A stretch of DNA of 64,000 nt from Amycolatopsis japonica (GTDB taxonomy: Bacteria > Actinomycetota > Actinomycetes > Mycobacteriales > Pseudonocardiaceae). Positions 8,445 through 18,344 of the stretch are shown piece by piece (positions within the stretch are counted from its first letter, which is position 1; each line of letters opens with the position of its first letter). The notes under the pieces were generated by a model. That model searched no databases. It saw nothing but the letters and a program-made list of their open reading frames with translations, and was not told the origin of the DNA. Position numbers and translations under genes: made by a program. The stretch is from NCBI RefSeq assembly GCF_000732925.1, contig NZ_CP008953.1, forward strand, positions 806,001 to 870,000. Reading direction: 5' to 3'.

Positions 8445-8855
8445 TCAGACGTTCCGGTTGTGCGGAACGAGATCGAGCGGGTCGTGGTCCGGGTCGTCGA
8501 CGCCGAGGCTGATGATCCGCGACGGGTGGATCCGGATCACCGCGCCGTCGAAATGCCCGTCGGCCGTGCGGGCGCCGGTGAGCGCCTCGGCCCGGCCGCG
8601 GATCTCGAGGCAGCGGATCCGCGGCGGGTCCTGTGAAGGCATGTCGTCCACCACGAACGCGGCCTGCCCGTTCGCGGCCACGTTCCGGAACTTCTTGCTC
8701 TTCGCCAGTTCGTAGCCGGTGATGTCGATCGTCTTGGTCTCGGTGTTGTAGGCGTAGCCGACGGGGCTGACCTGCAGCGTGCCGTCCGGCTGCGCCGTCG
8801 CGAGCCGTCCGAGACCTTGGGTGGCGAGGTAGTCGAGTTCCGCTTCACTGAACAT
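8445..8855 (-). CDS. PPOX-class, probably F420-dependent, oxidoreductase
   Basis: A 136-residue split-barrel flavin/deazaflavin protein of the pyridoxamine-phosphate-oxidase-like fold. The N-terminal FSEAELDYLATQGLGRLATAQPDGTLQVSPV stretch is typical of actinobacterial PPOX-class proteins that use F420 or FMN. The substrate cannot be read from sequence. It is monocistronic, between a bidirectional hairpin and the divergently unrelated efeB end. A start at 8855 fits the family length. Confidence 0.8.
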   Translation of the reverse strand: MFSEAELDYLATQGLGRLATAQPDGTLQVSPVGYAYNTETKTIDITGYELAKSKKFRNVAANGQAAFVVDDMPSQDPPRIRCLEIRGRAEALTGARTADGHFDGAVIRIHPSRIISLGVDDPDHDPLDLVPHNRNV

Positions 8856-8888
8856 GAGCCCAGTGTGTGACCTCCACTTAACTGGAGG

Positions 8889-10154
8889 TCAAGAGAACAG
8901 GCCCTCGCCCCAGAAACCGCCTTCGCGCACGCCCGGCGGCACGGCGAAATGAGCGGATCCGGTGTGCTGCAGGTACTCCATCATCGCGTCCTTCGACGAC
9001 AGCGCCTGCTGCATCGGCACGAACTGCTTGCGCGTGTCCCGGTTGAAGGCGAGGAAGAACAGCCCCGCTTCGAGATGCCCGACACCGTCGGAACCGTCGA
9101 CGAAGTTGTAGCCACGCCGCAGGATCCGTGCCCCGTTCAGGTTTTCGTGCGAGGCCAGCCGGACGTGGGAATCCTCCGGGATCAGCTTCTCGCCGCCGGC
9201 ACCGCCGACCTGGAAATCGGGGGTGTCGAATTCGGCGGCCTGGCCCAGCGGCGCGCCCGCGCCCTTCGACCGGCCGACGATCCCTTCCTGGCCCTTCAAC
9301 GATTCCCGGTCCCAGGTCTCGATGTGCATCCGGATCCGCCTGGCCACCAGGTACGACCCGCCCGCCATCCACGGCTGCCCGTCTTCGGCCGTCGCCCACA
9401 CCTGGTCGCGCAGGACGTCGGTCTCCTCGGCCTTGATGTTGCGCGTCCCGTCCTTGAACCCGAAGAGGTTCCGCGGCGTGGACTGCGCCCGCGACGTCGA
9501 CGAGCTGCGACCGAAGCCGAGCTGCGACCAGCGCACCGCGGTGACACCGAAACCGAGCCGCACCAGGTTCCGGATGGCGTGCACCGCCACCTGCGGATCG
9601 TCCGCGCAAGCCTGGATGCAGATGTCGCCGCCGCTACGCGTGGGATCGAGTTTGTCCTGAGGGAACAGCGGGAGGTCGATCAACGCGGCGGGCCGTTTCG
9701 AGGCGAGCCCGAACCGGTCGTCGAACAGCGACGGGCCGAAACCGATCGTCAGCGTCAGCGAGGACGCCGCCAGATCGAGTGCCTCGCCGGTGTCGCTCGG
9801 CGGGGCGGCGGGGGCGCCACCGACGGCGCCTCCCGTCCCGACCTCCTGGCCCGCGGTCATCCGCCGCGCCGCGTCCGTCCACGTGCGCAGCAGCTTGACC
9901 AGCTTTTCGCGATCCTTCGTCGTCACGTCCAACGCGACGAAATGCAGGTTCTCCTGCACGGGAGTCACGATCCCGGCCTGGTGCTCGCCGTGGAACTCGA
10001 CGACGCTCTGCGCCGCCTGCGCCGGGCTGTCCCCGCCGAGGAGCTGGTTCGCGCCGAAGCCCGCCGCGGCCCCGGTTCCGACCAGGGCGGCGCCCGCGCC
10101 CGCCATGCCGAACAGCTTCCGGCGGGTGACCGGGGTGTGCTCCGCGCCGGTCAT
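8889..10154 (-). CDS. efeB: Iron uptake Dyp-type haem peroxidase EfeB (deferrochelatase)
   Basis: A 421-residue secreted protein. It starts with a Tat signal (TRRKLFGMAGAGAAL), followed by a Dyp peroxidase domain. The haem-side motif FGFKDGTRN (GxxDG) and the proximal-histidine region LASHENLNGARILRRGYNF are both present. EfeB works outside the membrane with EfeO and EfeU to oxidise or extract ferrous iron. The ATG overlaps the efeO stop codon, so the three genes form one operon, efeU-efeO-efeB, transcribed leftward. Confidence 0.93.
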   Translation of the reverse strand: MTGAEHTPVTRRKLFGMAGAGAALVGTGAAAGFGANQLLGGDSPAQAAQSVVEFHGEHQAGIVTPVQENLHFVALDVTTKDREKLVKLLRTWTDAARRMTAGQEVGTGGAVGGAPAAPPSDTGEALDLAASSLTLTIGFGPSLFDDRFGLASKRPAALIDLPLFPQDKLDPTRSGGDICIQACADDPQVAVHAIRNLVRLGFGVTAVRWSQLGFGRSSSTSRAQSTPRNLFGFKDGTRNIKAEETDVLRDQVWATAEDGQPWMAGGSYLVARRIRMHIETWDRESLKGQEGIVGRSKGAGAPLGQAAEFDTPDFQVGGAGGEKLIPEDSHVRLASHENLNGARILRRGYNFVDGSDGVGHLEAGLFFLAFNRDTRKQFVPMQQALSSKDAMMEYLQHTGSAHFAVPPGVREGGFWGEGLFS

Positions 10155-11290
10155 TGCGCCGCGACCTCGGCGACCTTGCTCAGCGGTTCGCTCAGCGCGT
10201 CCACCGCCGACGCGAATTCCTTGACCTGGTCCTGGCTCAGCGTGGTGTACAGCTTGAAGCCGTCGCCTTCACGCTGCTTGTCCAGCAGTGCCTGGACGTT
10301 GCCGAACTCCTTGTCCAAAGTGGACACCAAGGCCGGGTCCTTCGCCTGCAGCAGCGGACGCAGCGAGGCGATCGCGGCCTTCGAACCGTCGAGGTTGCCC
10401 TGGAAGTCCGAGAGGTCGGTGTGCGAGAACGCCTCCTCCTCGCCGGTGATCTTGCCGGTGGCGATCTCGTCGAGCAGTTCCTTGGCGCCGTTGGCCAGGT
10501 CGAGCGCGTTCAGTTCGATCGACGCCGACTTGGTCACCAGCTCCTTGACGTCGGCGACGAGCTGATCGGCGATTTGCGGCGAGTCGGCCTGCAGGCCGGT
10601 CACCCAGAGATCCTTCTCCAGCCGGTGGAACCCGGTGAACTTCTGGCCCGGTTCGAGGTCGGCCTCGCGCGCGTCGATCTTCGGGTCGAGGTCGCCGAAC
10701 TTCTCGGCCACCGGCTCGACCCGCTCGAAGTAGACGCGCGTGCGGGCGTACGCGGCCTTCGCCTCGTCGACCTTGCCCGCCTTCACCAGCGCGACGAACT
10801 TGGCGGTCTCCTCGTCGAGCGCCTTGGTGTTGTTCGCGACGTACTCCGCGTAGCTCTTGACCGCCTGCGCCTTCTGCGAGTTCGGGTCGTTCTGCTTCGC
10901 GCCGCCGCCGGTGACGGTGAAGTCGCCCCGGATGCCGGTGCCGGTCATACCGGGTTTGCACGCGGTCTGGTACTTGCCCGCTTCGGTGACCTCGACGATG
11001 AGCCGCCGGTTCAGCCCCGGCGCGATGTTCTCGACCTCGCCCATGATCCGGTCGCCCTCGGCGTAGAGGTAGAACTCGGTGACCTTGGTGCCCTTGTTGG
11101 TGATCTCGAAGGTCACGTTGCCCGCGTTCGCGGTGGTCGCCGAGACGGCGCAGGCCGAGTCGGAGGCTTCGACCTTGATCGGGCCGCCGGCCGCGGTGGG
11201 CGCTTCCTCGCCGCCACCGCAGGCGGTGAGCACGATGGCGCCGACGCCGGCGAGCGCGACGAGCGGGAATCGACGAGACACGAGGGTCAC
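10151..11290 (-). CDS. efeO: Iron uptake lipoprotein EfeO (cupredoxin plus M75 domains)
   Basis: A 379-residue lipoprotein with a lipobox-like VLTACGGG after an N-terminal hydrophobic stretch. The first half is a cupredoxin-like domain ending in ACKPGMTG, which supplies Cys and Met ligands. The second half is a helical M75 imelysin domain with the metal-binding HxxE motif in GFHRLEKDLW. The GTG at 11290 is preferred because it overlaps the efeU stop by four bases; GTG 11281 is an alternative. It should deliver iron to EfeU. Confidence 0.9.
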   Translation of the reverse strand: MTLVSRRFPLVALAGVGAIVLTACGGGEEAPTAAGGPIKVEASDSACAVSATTANAGNVTFEITNKGTKVTEFYLYAEGDRIMGEVENIAPGLNRRLIVEVTEAGKYQTACKPGMTGTGIRGDFTVTGGGAKQNDPNSQKAQAVKSYAEYVANNTKALDEETAKFVALVKAGKVDEAKAAYARTRVYFERVEPVAEKFGDLDPKIDAREADLEPGQKFTGFHRLEKDLWVTGLQADSPQIADQLVADVKELVTKSASIELNALDLANGAKELLDEIATGKITGEEEAFSHTDLSDFQGNLDGSKAAIASLRPLLQAKDPALVSTLDKEFGNVQALLDKQREGDGFKLYTTLSQDQVKEFASAVDALSEPLSKVAEVAAQ

Positions 11291-12126
11291 TCCTTGATCG
11301 CGGCCGCGGCGGGTGCCGTGGCCTTCTTCTTGGGCCTGAGGAACAGCGGCAGCACGATCGCCACGTAGGCGACCCACGCGACGGCCTGCAGGACCGTCGT
11401 CTGCTGCGAGTAGTTGAAGATCCCCTTGAGCAGCGCGCCGTACCAGCTGTCCTCCGGCAGGACGGCCGACGCGTCGAACGCGAGCGTGGTCAGCCCGGGC
11501 AGGAAGGCGGCCTCCTGCAGGTCGTGCAGGCCGTAGCCGAGGACGCCCGCCGCGACGAACACCAGCAGGACACCGGTGATCGTGAAGAACTTGCCGAGGT
11601 CGAACCGGACGGCGCCGCGGTAGATCAGGTACGCCAGCACGACCGCGACGAGGATTCCCGCGCTGAAACCGATCAACGGTTCGGTAGTGCCGCCCTGCGC
11701 GGTCTGCACGGTGGAATAGAAGAACACCGCCGTCTCCAGGCCTTCGCGGCCGACGGCGAAGAACGACAGGACGAGCACCGCGACCGGGCCGACGTCGAGC
11801 GCTTCGTCGAGTTTTCCGCGCAGTTCCGCGGCGATCGTCCTCGACGCCTTGCGCATCCAGAAGATCATCGCCGTCACGAAACCGACCGCGACGATCGACA
11901 GCGTGCCGCCGAGCAGCTCCTGCTGTTCGAAGGTCAGCTGGGCGGTGGAGTAGGTGAGGATCGCGCCGACCCCGACCGACAGCGCGACCGCGACGCCGAC
12001 CCCGAGCCAGACCCAGCGCAGCGCGTGCCGTCGTTCGGTCTTGACCAGGAACGCGACGAGGATGCTGACGACGAGGGCCGCTTCGAGGCCTTCACGCAGG
12101 CCGATGAGCGCACTCGCGAACCACAC
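11287..12126 (-). CDS. efeU: High-affinity iron permease EfeU (FTR1 family)
   Basis: A 279-residue membrane protein with about seven helices. Two iron-coordinating RExxE motifs are present: REGLE near residue 11 and REGLE again near residue 140. These are the hallmark of FTR1/EfeU permeases. It is the first gene of efeUOB and lies behind an IdeR/DtxR-type operator, so it should be induced under iron limitation. Confidence 0.94.
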   Translation of the reverse strand: MWFASALIGLREGLEAALVVSILVAFLVKTERRHALRWVWLGVGVAVALSVGVGAILTYSTAQLTFEQQELLGGTLSIVAVGFVTAMIFWMRKASRTIAAELRGKLDEALDVGPVAVLVLSFFAVGREGLETAVFFYSTVQTAQGGTTEPLIGFSAGILVAVVLAYLIYRGAVRFDLGKFFTITGVLLVFVAAGVLGYGLHDLQEAAFLPGLTTLAFDASAVLPEDSWYGALLKGIFNYSQQTTVLQAVAWVAYVAIVLPLFLRPKKKATAPAAAAIKE

Positions 12127-12164
12127 GTCGTTCTCCCTGGTCGTGCCGACTGAACCTCCTGGTT

Positions 12165-12183
12165 TTAGGTAAGGCTTCCCTGA
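12165..12183 (-). promoter_or_regulatory. IdeR/DtxR iron box upstream of efeUOB
   Basis: TTAGGTAAGGCTTCCCTGA matches the 19-bp iron-box consensus TTAGGTTAGGCTAACCTAA at 15 positions. It is centred about 48 bases upstream of the efeU start, a normal place for repression by an iron-loaded DtxR-family regulator. Confidence 0.82.
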
Positions 12184-12297
12184 AAGTCCAGGGGGAGTGA
12201 CACGGTCCAGAACTGGACGAAACGCTTGAAGAGACCTTGATCGGACGGGGTGTTTTGAAGCATTCCCAGGTCAGCGTGAACTCGGTGCTTCAGATAA

Positions 12298-12330
12298 CGA
12301 ATCGGCCGCCGAGGACCGGTTACCGATTCG
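12298..12330. repeat. 8-bp inverted repeat CGAATCGG-N17-CCGATTCG
   Basis: A perfect dyad in the 274-bp gap between efeU and the LpqU-like gene, about 70 bases before the latter's start. It could be an operator or a hairpin in the leader. Apart from this and the iron box I see nothing else definite in the gap. Confidence 0.4.
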
Positions 12331-12400
12331 CTTTACCGTCAGTTGGCTTCGTAAGCCGAATGGGTCATCGCCCGGAAGTGTGGCGAAGTAACCTGTCCGG

Positions 12401-13105
12401 GTGGCCGAAACCGCCCAGAGCACCGACGCCCCGGAGCATCCAGCGCGCCCTCTGCCGCCGTACGTCCCCAGGCTCGCCTTCGCGGGCGGGCTCGTGCTCA
12501 CGGGCGTGGTGCTGATCATGACGGTCGGGGTGAACCGGCCTGCCGGTGAGGAACCGCCTCCGGCACCTCAGCCTCAGCCCGCGCTCGCCGTTCCCGACCA
12601 GAAGCCGCAGCCCGGGGCGGCGACGCCGCGGGCCGGGCTCGCCGCACCGCCCGACCGGCCCACCGTTTCCGACGCGGCCGAATTGGAGACTTGGGCGAAG
12701 CGCGTGGCCGCGAAGACCCGGCTCTCCGTCGCCGATCTGTCCGCCTACGGCCGGGCCGAGATGTGGCTGCGGCGGCAGAAGCCGGGCTGTCATCTCTCGT
12801 GGGCGACCCTCGCCGGCATCTCCCACGTCGAGACGGCGCAGGGCAGGCCCGGCCCGATCACGCTCGCGCCCGAGATCTGGGCCAAGCACTCCGCCCGGGC
12901 CAGGAGCGACGGCAAGCAGCCGGATCCGAAGGACCTCGACGACGCCGCCTTCGCCACCGCCCGCTACCTCTGCGCCGCCGGCGACGACGTCGCCACCCCG
13001 GACGGCTGGTGGAAGTCGATGCGGGTGTTCAACCCCGCGGTGCCCTACGTCCAGGAAGTCTTCAGCGCGGCCGACACCTACGCGGACGCCAGCGTCGCGC
13101 CCTGA
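12401..13105 (+). CDS. LpqU-like lytic-transglycosylase-type envelope protein
   Basis: A 234-residue protein with one N-terminal transmembrane helix (residues 23-43), a proline-rich linker, then a domain like the soluble lytic transglycosylases found beside mfd/mazG/eno in actinobacteria. The catalytic glutamate region of the family (I-x-x-[IV]-E-[ST]) appears here as ISHVETAQG. Late motifs AFATARYLCAAG and VFNPAVPYVQEV also resemble the family, although it is shorter than usual. It should act on peptidoglycan in the envelope. The GTG start is used; its 3' end overlaps the convergent reductase gene by 28 bp. Confidence 0.7.
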   Translation: MAETAQSTDAPEHPARPLPPYVPRLAFAGGLVLTGVVLIMTVGVNRPAGEEPPPAPQPQPALAVPDQKPQPGAATPRAGLAAPPDRPTVSDAAELETWAKRVAAKTRLSVADLSAYGRAEMWLRRQKPGCHLSWATLAGISHVETAQGRPGPITLAPEIWAKHSARARSDGKQPDPKDLDDAAFATARYLCAAGDDVATPDGWWKSMRVFNPAVPYVQEVFSAADTYADASVAP

Positions 13106-13986
13106 TCTTCGAGCACCAGATCGAAGTTGAGCGCCGTCGCCATCCGGTAGGCGTCGCCCGCCGCGACGACGAGCTGCGCCATCGGATCGACGACGTTCCC
13201 CGCCGCCCAGACACCGTCGACGTTCGTGCGGCCCTGCGCGTCCACCGCGATCGAGCCGCTTTCGGTACGGGCGCAGCCGACCTGGGCGAGCAGCCGGTCG
13301 TGCGGGACGAACTTCGGGCCGACGAACACGACGTCGCGTTCGACGAATTCTCCGTCGACGAGCCGGACGCCGGTCAGCCGGTCGTTTTCGACGGCGAGCT
13401 CGGACACCTTCCCGTCGACGAGCCGGACGCCCAGCCCGGTCAACTTCGCCCGGTCTTCGGCCGAGAGCTGCTGGGTATGCGTGAAGAAGGTCAAGTCCTT
13501 GCTCCACTGCCAGACGATCAGCGCCTGGTGGACCGACTTCTCGGACGTGGCGAGCACGCCGAACCGCTGATCGCGCACCTCCCAGCCGTGGCAATACGGG
13601 CAGTGCAGCACGTCGGCGCCGAAGCGCTCCGCGACGCCGGGGACGTCCGGCAGTTCGTCGGCCAGCCCGGTGGTCACCACGATCCGCCGTCCGCCGACGA
13701 CCCGTCCGCTCGCCAGTTCCACCGCCTTGTCGTGGCGCAGCCGGTGGACGACGTCGTCGATGATCTCGACGTCGTACGCGCGGACTTCCTCACGGCCTAT
13801 CTCCAGTAGTTCTTTGGGCGGGATGCCGTCCCTGGTCAGGAAACCGTGTGCGTGCGCGGCGGGCGCGTTGCGCGGGGTGCCGCCGTCGATCACGGCCACC
13901 TTGCGCCGCGCCCTGCCCAGCACCAAAGCCGCGCTGAGGCCCGCGACGCCACCACCGATGATCACCACGTCGAATTCTTCGCTCAT
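13078..13986 (-). CDS. Thioredoxin-reductase-like FAD/NAD(P) oxidoreductase
   Basis: A 302-residue flavoprotein with the FAD-binding GGGVAGLSAALVLGRARRKVAVID pattern, here IIGGGVAGLSAALVLGRA, and a redox-active CxxC in the sequence CPYCHGW. The second nucleotide-binding part is less typical than in true TrxB, and the motif CPYCHGWE is that of the actinobacterial TrxR-like group whose partner is often unknown. The ATG at 13986 is chosen because homology begins at MSEEFDVV. It is divergent from an XRE-cupin regulator that probably controls it. Confidence 0.82.
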   Translation of the reverse strand: MSEEFDVVIIGGGVAGLSAALVLGRARRKVAVIDGGTPRNAPAAHAHGFLTRDGIPPKELLEIGREEVRAYDVEIIDDVVHRLRHDKAVELASGRVVGGRRIVVTTGLADELPDVPGVAERFGADVLHCPYCHGWEVRDQRFGVLATSEKSVHQALIVWQWSKDLTFFTHTQQLSAEDRAKLTGLGVRLVDGKVSELAVENDRLTGVRLVDGEFVERDVVFVGPKFVPHDRLLAQVGCARTESGSIAVDAQGRTNVDGVWAAGNVVDPMAQLVVAAGDAYRMATALNFDLVLEDQGATLASA

Positions 13987-14015
13987 GGTCCCGAGCATCC
14001 GGATCTCTGCGAAAG

Positions 14016-14044
14016 TTGGCAAAGTTCATTGCCGATTTGGCAAA
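14016..14044. promoter_or_regulatory. Candidate XRE-cupin operator (two TTGGCAAA repeats)
   Basis: TTGGCAAA occurs at 14016-14023 and 14037-14044, exactly 21 bp (two helical turns) apart. A GGCAA-N6-TTGCC dyad at 14018-14033 overlaps them. They fill the short gap between the divergent reductase and regulator genes. Confidence 0.55.
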
Positions 14045-14052
14045 CTGAAGGC

Positions 14053-14622
14053 ATGGAGGACATCGAACGGCGGCTCGCCGAGGTCGGCCCGAAGCTCAAG
14101 GCCCTTCGCAAGGAACGCGGCACCACCCTCTCCGCGCTGTCGGAGGCGACGGGGATCTCCGCCAGCACGCTCTCGCGGCTCGAATCGGGCACGCGGAAGG
14201 CCACACTGGAGTTGCTGCTCACGCTGTCGGCGGCGCATCAGGTCCCGCTCGACGAACTGGTCGGCGAACCCGAACCCGCCGATCCGAGGGTCCGGATGAA
14301 GGCGCAGAAGTTCGGCCGGTTCACCGCGTGGGCGCTGACCGCGCAGCCTGGGCAGCCGCAGGCGTTCAAACTGCTGATCCCGGTCGAGGACATCGAGCCG
14401 GTGCAGCGCACCCACGAGGGCTACGAATGGATGTACGTCCTCAGTGGACGGTTGCGGGCGCTGCTCGGCGATCGCGATTTCACGATGGGCCCCGGCGAGG
14501 CCGCGGAGTTCGACACGCGGGTGCCGCACTGGTTCGGCAGCGCCGGTCCGGGGCCGGTGGAGCTGCTGGTGCTGTTCGGCAAGCAGGGCGAACGGGCGCA
14601 TCTGCGGGCCAGGTCGAAATGA
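14053..14622 (+). CDS. XRE-family regulator with C-terminal cupin domain
   Basis: A 189-residue regulator. Residues 15-65 form a helix-turn-helix (LRKERGTTLSALSEATGISASTLSRLESG) and residues 110-185 a cupin sensor (HEGYEWMYVLSGRLRALLGDRDFTMGPGEAAEFDTRVPHW). Such proteins repress small metabolic or redox genes in response to a ligand bound in the cupin. It is divergent from the thioredoxin-reductase-like gene across a repeat-rich gap. It ends in TGA immediately followed by a 17-bp fragment of a dispersed repeat. Confidence 0.87.
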   Translation: MEDIERRLAEVGPKLKALRKERGTTLSALSEATGISASTLSRLESGTRKATLELLLTLSAAHQVPLDELVGEPEPADPRVRMKAQKFGRFTAWALTAQPGQPQAFKLLIPVEDIEPVQRTHEGYEWMYVLSGRLRALLGDRDFTMGPGEAAEFDTRVPHWFGSAGPGPVELLVLFGKQGERAHLRARSK

Positions 14623-14623
14623 G

Positions 14624-14640
14624 AGCAAAGGTCCCTTGCT
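14624..14640. repeat. Solitary half of the AGCAAGG-type inverted repeat
   Basis: AGCAAAGGTCCCTTGCT is identical to the outer 17 bases of the right arm of the hairpin at 53537-53593. It lies one base after a stop codon, at a convergent gene junction. It is itself a near-palindrome and so could still form a weak hairpin. Confidence 0.6.
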
Positions 14641-14650
14641 CCCCGGCGGC

Positions 14651-15064
14651 TCAGTCGCGCAACGCGATCCGCGCGCTGACCTCGCTGATCGCCTCCAGAT
14701 ACTCCGGGATCGGATGCATCGCCGACGCTATCCGCATCTGCGCGAGCGCCTCGGTCAACCGGCCGAGGCGCTGGAGGGTCCGTCCGAGTACGAACCGCGC
14801 GTAATGATCGGTGGGATCCAGCTCCAGCACCCGGGTGAAGGCACGCTCGGCCCGCCGCAACTGTGCGGAGTGGAAGTACGCGCGGCCCGCCAGCAACTGA
14901 ACACTCGGTTTGTCGGTTTCGTGTTCCAGCAAGGGCTCGAGTGCCTTGAGCGCGTCGAGCGGCCTGCGGCTTTCGACCAGCGCCTCCGCCTGACGGAAGG
15001 CGCGGAACCGTGACTCACCGGACGGGTCCGGGCCGGGTTCTGGGGCGGGTTCGGCATCCATCAT
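14651..15064 (-). CDS. Tetratricopeptide-repeat protein
   Basis: A small, about 137-residue, soluble protein made of three TPR units, for example the stretch AGRAYFHSAQLRRAERAFTRVLELDP (shown in part: AERAFTRVLELDP). No enzyme motif is present, so it probably acts as a protein-protein adaptor. The ATG at 15064 is favoured since GGAG lies six bases upstream; an in-frame ATG at 15076 lies within that site. It is convergent with the XRE-cupin gene. Confidence 0.78.
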   Translation of the reverse strand: MMDAEPAPEPGPDPSGESRFRAFRQAEALVESRRPLDALKALEPLLEHETDKPSVQLLAGRAYFHSAQLRRAERAFTRVLELDPTDHYARFVLGRTLQRLGRLTEALAQMRIASAMHPIPEYLEAISEVSARIALRD

Positions 15065-15135
15065 GGTCCGCTCCACGATACGCCTGGGCAGGGCCGATCT
15101 CGACTGCTGAAACGGTCATGGTGGACTGTCCTGCC

Positions 15136-15624
15136 ATGAGCAGTACCGAAGCGGATAGGCCCGAAAACGAGCCCGGATACCTCGGGCTCGCGCCGTACCT
15201 CTACTACGCCGACGCCACCGAGGCGGTCGCGTGGCTGGTCAGAGTGTTCGGGTTCACCGAGGAAGTGCGCTTCGCCGACGGCTCCGGAGAGGTGTTCCAG
15301 GCCACGTTGTGCGCCGGTCCGGCCAAGATCCAGCTGGCCGGTGTCGGCCCCGAGTACTGGCAGGCCAAGGGCGTCGACGGCCCGGTCGGGCAGCTGAACA
15401 TCGTCTACGTCGCCGACGCCGACGCGCAGTACGAGCGGGTTCGCGCCGCGCTGGGCGACGACGCCGACATCGACGCGCCCCAGGACCAGCCGTACGGCGC
15501 CCGCGTGTTCACCGTCTCCGACATCGGCGGCAACAGCTGGACCTTCTGGCAGCAGTTCTCCGACACGGTCGAGCTTCCGTCGGGCTGGAAGGAAGTCCGG
15601 GCGGACGAACCGGCCATGGAGTAG
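15136..15624 (+). CDS. VOC (glyoxalase/bleomycin-resistance) family protein
   Basis: A 162-residue protein of the vicinal-oxygen-chelate fold with two beta-alpha-beta-beta-beta halves: LAPYLYYADATEAVAWLVRVFGF in the first, PYGARVFTVSDIGGNSWTFWQQ in the second. It is of the group often annotated as PhnB/glyoxalase-like. Substrate cannot be inferred. Starts at ATG 15136 or, six codons earlier, ATG 15118 are both possible. It is followed by an intergenic region leading to eno. Confidence 0.82.
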   Translation: MSSTEADRPENEPGYLGLAPYLYYADATEAVAWLVRVFGFTEEVRFADGSGEVFQATLCAGPAKIQLAGVGPEYWQAKGVDGPVGQLNIVYVADADAQYERVRAALGDDADIDAPQDQPYGARVFTVSDIGGNSWTFWQQFSDTVELPSGWKEVRADEPAME

Positions 15625-15723
15625 GTACTGCGGAGCGACGCTCCTCCGTTGAGGGTGGCGGTGGGGAGGAAGGTTGGAAAGCCCGGTCGGCGGCTGATGT
15701 GGCGCGTGCCTCCAACGGGTGAA

Positions 15724-17071
<1,348 letters not shown>

Positions 17072-17077
17072 CGAACG

Positions 17078-17626
17078 ATGGCGGACCGGGGGAGGGCGCG
17101 GACGACCCGCCGTGGCGGCGGGCGCGTGAGCGGTGGTGGCTCCAGCAGGGGCCGCCGGCCGGAGCGTGCCCGTCGCACGACGACGACGGAGGTCCGCGCC
17201 CGAACCCGGCTGCGCCGCAGCCTGGCGGCGAAACGGGCATCGGGTGCCGCGAAGGTGCTCGGCATGTCCACCACCCGCCGGGCCGCGGTGGTGGCGATCG
17301 TGGTGTGCGCGCTCGCGTTCACCATCGCCGTCCCGCTGCGCACGTACCTCAGCCAGAAGTCCGAAGTGAACGAACAGCAGCAGCTGCAGTCCGAACTGCA
17401 GCGCAGCGTCACCCAGCTGGAAGGCCGCAAGGCCGAGCTGAGCGACCCGGCGCAGATCGAGGCCGAGGCCCGCAAACGGTTCGGTTTCGTGAAGCCCGGC
17501 GAGACGCCGTACATCGTGCAGCTCCCCGAGGACAAGGCGCCCGAGCAGGGACAGCCGCAAGGTCAGCAGCCGGTGCCCGCGGGCTCCTGGTACGAGAAGC
17601 TGTGGGATCAGGTCGCGGGCGGCTGA
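17078..17626 (+). CDS. Septum formation initiator, FtsB/DivIC family
   Basis: A 182-residue bitopic protein. The N-terminal 60 residues are Arg/Gly-rich and cytoplasmic, followed by one transmembrane helix (AVVAIVVCALAFTIAVPL) and a coiled coil rich in Glu, Gln and Leu (QQLQSELQRSVTQLEGRKAEL), then the conserved FGFVKPGETPYIV. It should be part of the divisome with FtsL and FtsQ. Directly downstream of eno, as in mycobacteria. Confidence 0.92.
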   Translation: MADRGRARTTRRGGGRVSGGGSSRGRRPERARRTTTTEVRARTRLRRSLAAKRASGAAKVLGMSTTRRAAVVAIVVCALAFTIAVPLRTYLSQKSEVNEQQQLQSELQRSVTQLEGRKAELSDPAQIEAEARKRFGFVKPGETPYIVQLPEDKAPEQGQPQGQQPVPAGSWYEKLWDQVAGG

Positions 17627-17650
17627 AGCGCTCCCTTTAGCCTTAGGGGT

Positions 17651-18160
17651 GTGAACAGCACGGAAAAGTCTTCCTTCGAGCCCGTGACCGACGCCGACCG
17701 CGAGATCATCGCGGAACAGCTCGGCCGGGTACCCCGTGCGCTGCGCGCCGTCGCCGCGCGCTGCCCGAGCGGCCACCCGTCGGTCGTGCAGACCAGCCCC
17801 CGCCTCGACGACGGCACGCCGTTCCCCACGCTCTACTACTTGACCTGCCCGAAGCTGACGTCGATGGTCGGCACGCTCGAAGCGTCCGGGCTGATGAAGG
17901 AGATGACCGACCGGCTCGCGGAGGACCCCGAGCTGGCGGCCGCCTACCAGCGGACCCACGAGAGCTACCTCGCCGAACGCGACGCCATCGACTCGCTCGG
18001 GCACGAGGTCAGCGCGGGCGGGATGCCCGGCCGCGTCAAATGCCTGCACGTCCACCTCGCGCACACGCTCGCCGTCGGCCCCGGCGTGAACCCGTTCGGC
18101 GACGAGACCCTCGCGTTGTTGAAGGCGAACGGATGGCCATCGGGCGACTGCCAGGGGTAA
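17651..18160 (+). CDS. DUF501 domain protein
   Basis: A 169-residue protein of the DUF501 family, conserved among actinobacteria between divIC/ftsB and ppx. It contains conserved Cys and His positions (VAARCPSGHPSVVQTSPRLDDGTPFPTLYYLTCP and GRVKCLHVHLAH, shown in part: RVKCLHVHLAH), which suggests metal binding. No reaction is known. The GTG start is 25 bases after the divIC stop. Confidence 0.9.
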   Translation: MNSTEKSSFEPVTDADREIIAEQLGRVPRALRAVAARCPSGHPSVVQTSPRLDDGTPFPTLYYLTCPKLTSMVGTLEASGLMKEMTDRLAEDPELAAAYQRTHESYLAERDAIDSLGHEVSAGGMPGRVKCLHVHLAHTLAVGPGVNPFGDETLALLKANGWPSGDCQG

Positions 18161-18344
18161 CACCGGCCGCTGGTGTACAGATAGTTCCTCCAGGCGGGTT
18201 AATTCACCCGATGTCGGCCAACTGGTCGTCCTCAATGGGGTGAAACCGGTCACCGCATGCGGCAGGCTGGGTGCCAGTCTTGGGTTTGTCGGGGTGGGTT
18301 TACCGGATCGCCGAGTCGTGATCCGCCGGGAGGGGTTCAGGGGT

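Noticed and set aside
18161..18344. Possible ydaO (c-di-AMP) riboswitch in the leader of the murein transglycosylase gene
   Set aside because: Such riboswitches occur before similar genes in actinobacteria and the leader contains GGGGTGAAACC, but I could not find the other conserved strands of the element, so it is not reported as a feature. A covariance-model search would decide.
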